Shown here piece after piece: positions 17,129-23,090 of a stretch of 64,000 nt of DNA (position 1 is its first letter; every line of letters begins with the position of its first letter). The notes under the pieces are model-generated. The model saw only the letters and a list, made by a program, of their open reading frames with translations, was not told the DNA's origin and did no database searches. The translations under genes were made by a program, and so were the position numbers. Source of the stretch: Streptomyces sp. NBC_00523 (GTDB lineage Bacteria; Actinomycetota; Actinomycetes; Streptomycetales; Streptomycetaceae); assembly GCF_036346615.1 (NCBI RefSeq), contig NZ_CP107836.1, positions 2,852,001-2,916,000 on the forward strand, written 5' to 3'.

Positions 17129-17135
17129 GTCAACA

Positions 17136-17336
17136 TCAGCCCTTCGCTGTGTGCGACGTGAAGTCAGCCCATGCACGCTCCTCGAAGGCGAGCACTGGGC
17201 CCTGCGTGTTCTTGGAGTCCCGTACGAGGACGGCGTCCCGGGCCGCCGCGACCTCGACGCAGTCGTTTCCGTCACCACTGCTGCTGTAGCTGCTCCGGAA
17301 CCACGCGGCTTCCCCGCCAGAGGGCTTATCGATCAT
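17136..17336 (-). CDS. DUF397 domain protein 2
   Basis: 66 residues from ATG 17336, which overlaps the stop of the XRE gene by four bases (ATGA). It carries the same motifs as its neighbour (AWFRSSYSSSGDGNDCVEVA, VLVRDSKNTQGP). The two DUF397 genes are about half identical and look like a tandem duplication. The DNA identity of the SSYSSSG and CVEVAA regions is high. As a partner of the upstream regulator it probably acts in the same switch; that is inference from family context. Confidence 0.92.
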   Translation of the reverse strand: MIDKPSGGEAAWFRSSYSSSGDGNDCVEVAAARDAVLVRDSKNTQGPVLAFEERAWADFTSHTAKG

Positions 17337-18187
17337 GTCTCTCCCAGCAATTGCGCGATGAAGGCCAGTGACTCCCTTGGAGAGAGGGCCTGGGCCCGGA
17401 TCATCCCATAGCGCAACTCCAGGATCCTGAGCTGCTTCGGATCGAACACCGGGCGGCCGCTGAAAGCCCCCTCCGAGCGTCCTACAGCGCTGCCGTCGGG
17501 AAACTTCAGGACCTCGATCAGACCGCCAGTCCCAGGGTGCTCCTCGCGGTGGGTCGGTACAACCTGGATCGACACATTCCGCAACTGCCCCACCTCCAGT
17601 AGGTGTTCCAATTGCTCTCGCCATACCATCCTGCCCCCAACAGGGCGGCGCAGCGTCACCTCTTCCTGCACGAAGCTGAGCGCAGGGCCCGGCTCGCGGT
17701 CGAAGATCGCCCGCCGTGCCAATCGCGCGGCCACCACGCGCTCCAGCTCGTCCTGCGTGTACGCGGGCAGCCACCCTGCGAAGAGGGCCCGCATGTGCCC
17801 TTCGGTCTGTAGCAGGCCGTTGATGTTGTGGTGGTGGTACGCCGCCAGCTCCACCGCCTGGGCTTCCATCTTCGCCAGCTCCCGAACCTTCTTCGGGTAC
17901 CGCACCACCGCCAAGTCCTGCTTCATCACAGCGATCTTGCCGTGCGCGCCCAAGAGGTCATCCGACTTGTCCAGATACTCGGGCCGGGGGATGCGCCTGC
18001 CGCCCTCCACCTTGTAGATCAGGTCCTCCCCGTACCCGATCAGCACTCCGAACTCCGCCGCCCGCATCCCCGCCGCCTCGCGCCACGCCTTGAGCTGGCG
18101 GCCCACGGCGGCGACCACCGCCGCGCCCGACTCGTCCTCGGGATCGACGTCCCAACCGTGTTCGTCCGTCTCGCTGTTGGCGCTCAT
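17333..18187 (-). CDS. XRE-family regulator with DUF5753 domain (WhiJ-like)
   Basis: 284 residues from ATG 18187. An N-terminal helix-turn-helix (about 26-80; VVAAVGRQLKAWREAAGMR, then EFGVLIGYGEDLIYKVEGG) is followed by the DUF5753 region (about 100-280; INGLLQTEGHMRALF, RLARRAIFDREPGPALSFV, QEEVTLRRPVGGRMVWREQL). This layout is that of the WhiJ-like regulators that pair with DUF397 or AbaA-like proteins and influence development and antibiotic production in Streptomyces. It heads a six-gene coupled operon. The palindrome and tandem repeat at 18311-18381 lie in its upstream region and may be its operator. Confidence 0.92.
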   Translation of the reverse strand: MSANSETDEHGWDVDPEDESGAAVVAAVGRQLKAWREAAGMRAAEFGVLIGYGEDLIYKVEGGRRIPRPEYLDKSDDLLGAHGKIAVMKQDLAVVRYPKKVRELAKMEAQAVELAAYHHHNINGLLQTEGHMRALFAGWLPAYTQDELERVVAARLARRAIFDREPGPALSFVQEEVTLRRPVGGRMVWREQLEHLLEVGQLRNVSIQVVPTHREEHPGTGGLIEVLKFPDGSAVGRSEGAFSGRPVFDPKQLRILELRYGMIRAQALSPRESLAFIAQLLGET

Positions 18188-18310
18188 CCGTACCCCACTT
18201 CCGACGCGCGTGCCTTTGTTCCCCAACCGATGACCGTCCCCACCCGTCACGCCGGACAGCCGGGACAACGCTGGACAAGCGCCGGACATTCACCGTAAGC
18301 AGGCGCGGGC

Positions 18311-18340
18311 CACCGGGTCGTGGGTTTCCACGACCCGGTG
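18311..18340. promoter_or_regulatory. Perfect 13-bp-arm palindrome, candidate operator or terminator
   Basis: CACCGGGTCGTGG at 18311-18323 and its exact complement at 18328-18340, separated by GTTT. It lies about 125 bases upstream of the XRE start codon in a divergent gap, so an operator for the XRE regulator is more likely than a terminator. Its right arm overlaps the tandem repeat that follows. Confidence 0.6.
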
Positions 18341-18381
18341 CGCCACGACGCGGAAGCCCGCGACCCGGTGCGCCACGACGC
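18331..18381. repeat. Two-copy 30-bp tandem repeat
   Basis: Twenty-one identical bases at 18331-18351 and 18361-18381 (CGACCCGGTGCGCCACGACG plus one C), offset by 30 bases. The first copy shares its start with the right arm of the adjacent palindrome. Repeated half-sites in a divergent promoter suggest cooperative regulator binding. Confidence 0.75.
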
Positions 18382-18601
18382 CAAATGCTTTGAAAGAACC
18401 GAGGGAAAGAACCCAACCCCACCCCACCCGAACCCCGTCCGAACGCCGATCACTCGCGCGGGTGACAAATGGCAACTGAGCTGGATTTGGGGTCGGTTGT
18501 CGGGCATATGCTCCCGGCAACAACCCCAGACACGCGTCGACCCCGACCGGGACCTGCAATCCCAGCCGGGGCCTGACCACCGAGGAAGAAGAGCCTTCCC
18601 G

Positions 18602-19441
18602 ATGACTGCCCAGCAGGCTATCGCGCCCCCGTGCGCCCCGCCTGGTTCTCCCGGCGACGTCACACCGACCTCCGGTGTCATCCACGTCAACTCCCGCCAC
18701 ACGTCCGGCTTCACGGTCATCGGCAACCACCTCGCCCAGCACCGAGACCTGTCCCTCCTCGCGATCGGGCTCGCCGTGCACATCCAGTCGCTGCCCGAGG
18801 GCGCGAAGATCGGCGTCAAGGTCCTCACCGCGCGCTTCCCGGAGAGCGAGATGCGGATCGCGGCCGCGCTGCGCGAGCTGGAGGCGGCGGGCTACCTGCG
18901 CCGCATCCGCGTCCGCCTGCGGGACGGCCGCGTACGCACGCGTACGGAGTCGCACAACCGGCCGTACGCGATGGCCCCGACGCCGCCGGTGCCGTATGAG
19001 GCCCCGCGCGCCACGACTCCGCCGCCCGCCCCGCCGCCCCCGCCCCCGCCCCCGCAGCAGCACCCCCGGCCCACCCCACCCGCCAACGCCCTGCACCGGA
19101 CCGCCGCTCTGCTCCTCGCGGACCTCCGCCGCCACGCGCCCGTGCTGACGCTCTCCGAGGCGGATGTCGCCGCGCTCACCCCGGGCGTCGTTGCCTGGCT
19201 CGAACGGGACGCACACCCCGACGCCATCCGCCGGGCCCTCACGACGGACCTCCCGGCCCCGCTCACCCACCCGGCGCGCCTCCTCCACCACCGCGTCACG
19301 GCCCTCCTGCCACCCCCGCTCCCGGCCCCGTCCGCGCCGCCCACCGTCATCCCCCTCCAGAACTGCGACGACTGCAACCGAGCCTTCCGCGCCCCGGAAC
19401 CGGGCCAGTGCCGCGACTGCCGGACCGGCGGTTTCCAGTAA
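18602..19441 (+). CDS. Helix-turn-helix domain protein with C-terminal Cys-pair motif
   Basis: 279 residues from ATG 18602, after a GAGGAAGAAG ribosome-binding site. A winged-helix region (about 20-120; HTSGFTVIGNHLAQHRDLSL, then GVKVLTARFPESEMRIAAAL and LEAAGYLRRIRVRLRDG) resembles replication-initiator or MarR-type folds. A proline-rich linker follows, and the end has two CxxC pairs (NCDDCNRAF and GQCRDCRTG) that may bind zinc. I recall this family as widespread DNA-binding proteins in Streptomyces with no assigned role. It is divergent from the XRE operon and 77 bases upstream of the TTA-containing gene. Confidence 0.8.
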   Translation: MTAQQAIAPPCAPPGSPGDVTPTSGVIHVNSRHTSGFTVIGNHLAQHRDLSLLAIGLAVHIQSLPEGAKIGVKVLTARFPESEMRIAAALRELEAAGYLRRIRVRLRDGRVRTRTESHNRPYAMAPTPPVPYEAPRATTPPPAPPPPPPPPQQHPRPTPPANALHRTAALLLADLRRHAPVLTLSEADVAALTPGVVAWLERDAHPDAIRRALTTDLPAPLTHPARLLHHRVTALLPPPLPAPSAPPTVIPLQNCDDCNRAFRAPEPGQCRDCRTGGFQ

Positions 19442-19518
19442 CGGAAACTCAACCCTCTTGCTCCCGGGCAACGGGACAGCAAGCATCGGATCACCGCACT
19501 CGTCCATAAGGAGACTCC

Positions 19519-19710
19519 GTGAAGCTGACACGACTGGTTGGCCAGTGCGACGAGGGCGAGTGCCCTGCGATCTACGCCACGGACCGGGGAACACTTGCCG
19601 TCCAGGGAGACCGTTTAGCCGACCACGGACTCAGTGTTCCCGCTCACGAGGCGCTGGTGGAGATTCCGGTCGAGCTCATCCGAAAGGCTGTGCGTGACAA
19701 CCTCATCTAA
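19519..19710 (+). CDS. Small conserved protein (63 aa) with a TTA codon
   Basis: MKLTRLVGQCDEGECPAIYA is followed by a short mixed strand/helix chain ending VRDNLI. A good AAGGAGA site lies at about 19506. The CDEGEC pair may bind metal. I recall similar proteins upstream of DUF6879 genes in Streptomyces; no function is known. Codon 33 (19615-19617) is TTA, read only by the bldA tRNA encoded at 58.7 kb, so its translation should depend on bldA. Its stop lies inside the downstream gene (17-base overlap), so coupling could pass bldA dependence on. Confidence 0.85.
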   Translation: MKLTRLVGQCDEGECPAIYATDRGTLAVQGDRLADHGLSVPAHEALVEIPVELIRKAVRDNLI

Positions 19711-20221
19711 GTCCCTCGGGGCCTGGCTCGAAGACTTCGAGCGGGAAGCGTTCCGACTTGAGACTCTGGACGACTACAGCAAATCAGGCGGAGTGGAGGC
19801 ATACGAAGCATTTCTGGCCGGAGAGCCGCAGCCGGAGAGTTACAGAACCGCCGGCTGGATCACTACGGTCGAAAACGCGGTCCGGTCGGGGAAGCGGATC
19901 TATCGCGTACATGTCCTCGCTCGCCCGCTGACGGACTACCTACGCTTCGAACTGTCCTGGGGATACCGCCGCAACATGACTGTCGGCGAGGAGTTCTACA
20001 TCCTGGATACCACCGTCCAGGAAAACCCCATCGCTGAGGCACCAGATTTCTGGATGTTCGACGAGCGAACTGTCGGAGCGATGCGTTACACCCAGGACGG
20101 CAGGTACAGCGGCGCCGAGTTCCTCGGATCAGACCAACTGCCGGCTTACCTGACGTTCAGGGACAAGGCGATGGAGCACGCCGTCCCCTTCACCGAGTGG
20201 TGGGCGAAGTACGGCGAGTGA
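19694..20221 (+). CDS. DUF6879 family protein
   Basis: 175 residues from GTG 19694. The family pattern is visible: LGAWLEDFEREAFRLETLDD, VRSGKRIYRVHVLARPLTDY, FELSWGYRRNMTVGEEFYIL and a C-terminal WW-containing block. These proteins occur almost only next to XRE/DUF5753 regulators in Streptomyces, in the same place as DUF397 proteins elsewhere, and are presumed partners. It overlaps the upstream small gene by 17 bases and the XRE start by four (GTGA). GC at third positions is clearly lower than in flanking core genes, a sign of transfer. Confidence 0.88.
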   Translation: MTTSSKSLGAWLEDFEREAFRLETLDDYSKSGGVEAYEAFLAGEPQPESYRTAGWITTVENAVRSGKRIYRVHVLARPLTDYLRFELSWGYRRNMTVGEEFYILDTTVQENPIAEAPDFWMFDERTVGAMRYTQDGRYSGAEFLGSDQLPAYLTFRDKAMEHAVPFTEWWAKYGE

Positions 20222-21048
20222 ACAAACACAGCCTCGGACCAGCGCTGCGGGAACTGCGGAAGTCTTCCGGACTCGAAGCCAAAGCGGTTGCCCGCGGCGC
20301 TGCCATGTCCCGGTCCAAGCTGTCGAAGATCGAGAACGGGAACACGGCGCCGAGCGTCACCGACGTCGACTGCATCCTCACCGCCATGGGCGTATCGGAT
20401 GAAGTGAAGGCCGAGTACATGGTCGCGGCCAGGGAAGCAGCGACAGAAGCCACGGCCTGGCGGCTGATCCGGCGGCTGGGCTACAGCCGCAAACAGCAAC
20501 AGGTTCAGGCACTCGAATCACAGACCACCGTGCTGCGCCTCTTTCAGCCCTCCCTCGTCCCTGGCCTGCTCCAGACGCCCGAGTACGTGCGGGCGGTCTT
20601 CGCTCGGCGGTGCTTGAGCGAAGCACAGCTGGAACGAACGATCGGCGCAAGACTGGCACGGCAGAGTGTCCTGTACTCGGAAGGAAAGACGTTCCGTTTC
20701 ATCATCACGGAGTCGGTTCTCCGATGGCGGATCGTTCCGCCTCTGGTACTCGTCGGGCAGCTCGACCGGATCATTTCAGCATCTCGGCTGCCCCATGTGG
20801 ATATCAGAGTCGTCGAGTCATCTGCCCCGCAGCATGATTTCCCGGGGCACTCGTTCTCGATCAAGGATGACCGCACTGTCGCCATCGAAACGATCCACGC
20901 GGAAATGGTGGTGACCGACCCCAGGGACATCGCCCTGTACGTGTCCAAGTTCGAGGGTTTCAGCGCGTCCGCCTGTTCCGGTGAAGGAATGCGTGCGCTG
21001 GTGGGACGCATCCGGGACGACCTTTTGCGCGAACAGGAAACCACCTAG
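20218..21048 (+). CDS. XRE-family regulator with DUF5753 domain, second copy
   Basis: 276 residues from GTG 20218, overlapping the DUF6879 stop. The helix-turn-helix covers about 6-60 (LGPALRELRKSSGLEAKAVA, then MSRSKLSKIENGNTAPS). DUF5753 follows (PSLVPGLLQTPEYVRAVFAR, TIGARLARQSVLYSEGK, VVESSAPQHDFPGHSFS). It belongs to the same class as the regulator at 17333-18187 but is only distantly similar outside the shared motifs. With DUF6879 it forms a two-gene module, probably an autoregulated switch; targets unknown. Base composition is less GC-rich than the core genes. Confidence 0.92.
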   Translation: MNKHSLGPALRELRKSSGLEAKAVARGAAMSRSKLSKIENGNTAPSVTDVDCILTAMGVSDEVKAEYMVAAREAATEATAWRLIRRLGYSRKQQQVQALESQTTVLRLFQPSLVPGLLQTPEYVRAVFARRCLSEAQLERTIGARLARQSVLYSEGKTFRFIITESVLRWRIVPPLVLVGQLDRIISASRLPHVDIRVVESSAPQHDFPGHSFSIKDDRTVAIETIHAEMVVTDPRDIALYVSKFEGFSASACSGEGMRALVGRIRDDLLREQETT

Positions 21049-21109
21049 AAACCGGCCCCGCACCCAGTCACGATGAGGCGTCGACTCACGAAGTGACGAA
21101 GGGTGCACC

Positions 21110-21550
21110 ATGACAACCACGGTAAATATTCCTGTCGCCCTGCGACGCGGGCGGGATCTCCTCGATCCCGAACTGTTCGAGAAGGTGGCCGGCTTCTGCG
21201 CCACGGAGTACGGACACGAGATGAGCACGGCGCGCAATGTCGTGGACCAGGCCCTCGCCTTTCTCAAGGTCATGGGCGACGCCCGGGCGTTCGACATGTC
21301 CCCGTCCCGGATCGTCGACCCTGGCTGGCATTCCTTCGCGCTGCACACCCGCGCCTACGCCGCCTGGTGTCAGGAGCAGTTCGGCTACTTCCTGGACCAT
21401 GAACCGGGAGCCACCGTCCGCACACGCCCGCTGATCGGCTCAGTGGCGGAGCGAGTGAGGGCGGCCGGCTTCTACGTCGACGAGCGGCTGTGGGGCGTCG
21501 CGGGAGAATGCAACCCTCCAGCCTGTTGCGGCGACGGCGACGGCTGCTGA
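21110..21550 (+). CDS. Hypothetical protein, glycine-rich domain-containing (GRDP/DUF1399)-like
   Basis: 146 residues from ATG 21110. The block ARAFDMSPSRIVDPGWHSF followed by HTRAYAAWCQEQFGYFLDH resembles the conserved D-xWH ... T-xxY-xxFC-xxxFG-xFLxH pattern of the GRDP-like (DUF1399) family. The C-terminus is Cys/Asp/Gly-rich (CNPPACCGDGDGC), which could bind metal. The function of bacterial members is unknown. It stands alone between the XRE gene and another small orphan. My family call is from motif memory and moderate at best. Confidence 0.6.
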   Translation: MTTTVNIPVALRRGRDLLDPELFEKVAGFCATEYGHEMSTARNVVDQALAFLKVMGDARAFDMSPSRIVDPGWHSFALHTRAYAAWCQEQFGYFLDHEPGATVRTRPLIGSVAERVRAAGFYVDERLWGVAGECNPPACCGDGDGC

Positions 21551-21556
21551 GCGAAG

Positions 21557-21994
21557 GTGCCACCCACGGCGTCCGGCGACGGGGTAACCGGCAGCAGCAG
21601 AGTGACGGTGTACGTCATGTTCGGCGTCGTCTTCGGGTACGCAACCCACCACCACGACGAACGCCGAATCGGAGACATCGCCGTTGTCGGCCCGCTGACT
21701 CCCGGGATCGAGTGGGACCGCCTGTGGCAGATGGCCCGTCACTGCGGGCGTCCTGCCGCAGGCGAGACCGAACTTGCCCAGTGGGTGCTCACTCAAGCCA
21801 CTCGGGCGTTCGTGTGCGGCAGCGGCCGCATCGCCCAGTTCCATCAGCGCGGATGGGAATTGAAACCCGGCGGCAAGCGCGTTCGGTTCGAATCGACGTA
21901 CGCCAATCGTGACCAACTCTGGACGGGAAACATGACCATCGACGGGCTCACCCCCGACCAGATCTCGTCACGACACACGCTCTATCCCGTCTGA
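21557..21994 (+). CDS. Hypothetical protein (145 aa)
   Basis: GTG 21557 or the GTG at about 21602 (VTVYVMFGVVFGYATHH) could start it. It has no recognised domain. There is an N-terminal hydrophobic strand with a His/Asp patch (YATHHHDERRIGD), then WDRLWQMARHCGRP and a C-terminal basic block (KPGGKRVRFESTYANRD). It begins six bases after the previous gene and could be cotranscribed with it. Codon use is plausible but less biased than the core genes, in keeping with an accessory origin. Confidence 0.6.
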   Translation: MPPTASGDGVTGSSRVTVYVMFGVVFGYATHHHDERRIGDIAVVGPLTPGIEWDRLWQMARHCGRPAAGETELAQWVLTQATRAFVCGSGRIAQFHQRGWELKPGGKRVRFESTYANRDQLWTGNMTIDGLTPDQISSRHTLYPV

Positions 21995-22021
21995 CAGCGA
22001 CTTCCGCACCCAGGCCTGGGC

Positions 22022-22363
22022 GACTTTTGCCGGTATGCCGACAATCCCGATGTCGGTGCCATACTCACCGCACAGGGCCTGGGCAGTCGTCCGGCCGCAC
22101 AACAGTGGAGGAACCTGGTGGCCGTGGACACCTCTTTCTACAAGTCCTTCATGTCGGAGGAGATCCGGGACGAGGGCAGGGCGGAAGGCCGAGCGGAGGG
22201 CCGGGCGGAAGGTCTCCTGCTGCTTCTCGGCGTACGTGGCATCGCCCTCACTGACGCGGACCGCGAGAAGATCGCCACCTGCACCGACCCGCAGCTCCTG
22301 CGCGAATGGCTCCAGCGCGCCGCGACGGCCTCCTCCGCCGAGGAGGTCTTCCGCGCCTCATGA
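22022..22363 (+). pseudogene. Remnant of an Rpn-family (PD-(D/E)XK nuclease/transposase-like) gene, C-terminal part
   Basis: The ORF from GTG 22118 encodes 81 residues (YKSFMSEEIRDEGRAEGRAE repeats, then REKIATCTDPQLLREWLQ). This is the C-terminal tail typical of long Rpn/YhgA-like proteins in Streptomyces. The homology-like reading continues upstream of the GTG in the same frame (GLGSRPAAQQWRNLVAVDTS from about 22076) back to a TGA at 21992, where about 200 expected N-terminal residues are missing. So this is a 5'-truncated gene. The RAEG repeats are DNA-level direct repeats at about 22177-22211. The short ORF may still be translated, as its stop overlaps the next start. Confidence 0.65.
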
Positions 22364-23031
22364 CGGAAGCAACCGCCACCGACGTCCTCGCCGAGCTCGC
22401 CGCGCTGGACGATCCCAAGGCCCGCGCCGTCAACGCGCGGCACGGGGACGACCACGGGGTGAACCTGACCAAGCTGCGCGCCCTCGCCAAGCGGCTGGGG
22501 AAGCGGCAGGAGCTGGCCGTCGAGCTGTGGGGGACCGACGACACCGCCGCGCGGCTCGTCGCGTTGCTGGTCTGCCGGCCGAAGGCGTACACGCAAGGCG
22601 AGCTGGACCGCATGCTGCGCGAGGCGCGGGCGCCCAAGGTGCACGACTGGCTCGTGGGCTACGTGGTGAAGAAGAGCCCCCACGCGGAGGAGCTGCGGCT
22701 CGCCTGGACGGAGGACCCCGATCCGGTCGTCGCGAGCGCCGGGTGGGCGCTGACCGCCGACCGGGTCGTGAAACGGCCCGACGGGCTGGACCTAAGCGCG
22801 CTGCTCGACGTCATCGAGGCGGGGATGCAGGGCGCCCCCGACCGCCTTCAGTGGGCGATGAACACCTGCCTCGCCCAGATCGGCATCGAGCACCCGGAGC
22901 ACCGCGCCCGCGCGCTGGACATCGGCGAGCGGCTGGGTGTGCTGAAGGACTACCCGACGCCCAAGGGCTGCACGTCGCCGTACGCGCCGGTGTGGATCGG
23001 GGAGATGGTGCGGCGCAAGGGCGAGGCCTAG
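22360..23031 (+). CDS. DNA alkylation repair protein, AlkD-like HEAT-repeat family
   Basis: 223 residues from ATG 22360, which overlaps the stop of the Rpn remnant (ATGA). It has the repeated two-helix pattern of AlkD/AlkC enzymes: VNLTKLRALAKRLGKRQELA, VELWGTDDTAARLVALLV, VKKSPHAEELRLAW and a PTPKGCTSPYAPVWI tail. AlkD proteins remove N3/N7-alkylpurines without base flipping. Many actinobacterial relatives are annotated only as alkylation repair or HEAT-repeat proteins. The start is fixed by coupling; a long upstream extension of the frame is not needed. Confidence 0.82.
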   Translation: MTEATATDVLAELAALDDPKARAVNARHGDDHGVNLTKLRALAKRLGKRQELAVELWGTDDTAARLVALLVCRPKAYTQGELDRMLREARAPKVHDWLVGYVVKKSPHAEELRLAWTEDPDPVVASAGWALTADRVVKRPDGLDLSALLDVIEAGMQGAPDRLQWAMNTCLAQIGIEHPEHRARALDIGERLGVLKDYPTPKGCTSPYAPVWIGEMVRRKGEA

Positions 23032-23085
23032 GGGGTGTCTTGCCGATCATGGCCGGGTCCGCGCCTGATCGACAAGACACTCCCC
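23031..23085. repeat. Long imperfect inverted repeat between convergent genes
   Basis: GGGGGTGTCTTGCCGATCA at 23031-23049 faces its complement at 23066-23085 with one mismatch and one inserted base, around a 16-base loop. It overlaps the stop codon of the AlkD-like gene and lies before the kinase gene's end. It can work as a bidirectional terminator; the length and the GGGG-TGTCTTG ends also recall a miniature transposable element. Confidence 0.6.
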
Positions 23086-23090
23086 AGGTG

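Larger units (their letters stand above)
18188..18601. other. Intergenic divergent region (414 bp) with palindrome and tandem repeat
   Basis: It separates the XRE operon (minus) from the HTH gene at 18602 (plus) and should hold both promoters. I see no convincing gene. The open frame from 18320 is made of the tandem repeat and lacks coding character. Besides the repeat block at 18311-18381 it contains an imperfect inverted repeat around a CATATG core at about 18497-18527 (GGTTGTCGGG ... CTCCCGGCAACAACC). The 18400-18500 stretch is comparatively A-rich. Confidence 0.7.

Noticed and set aside
18320..18601. N-terminal extension of the HTH protein at 18602 through the tandem repeat (RHDAEARDPVRHDAK)
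   Set aside because: The extension has no start with a ribosome-binding site and consists of repeat sequence; ATG 18602 has a good site.
22177..22211. CRISPR-like array
   Set aside because: The repeated GCGGAAGG/CGGGC units encode RAEG repeats within a frame, have no spacers and are only 12 bases long.
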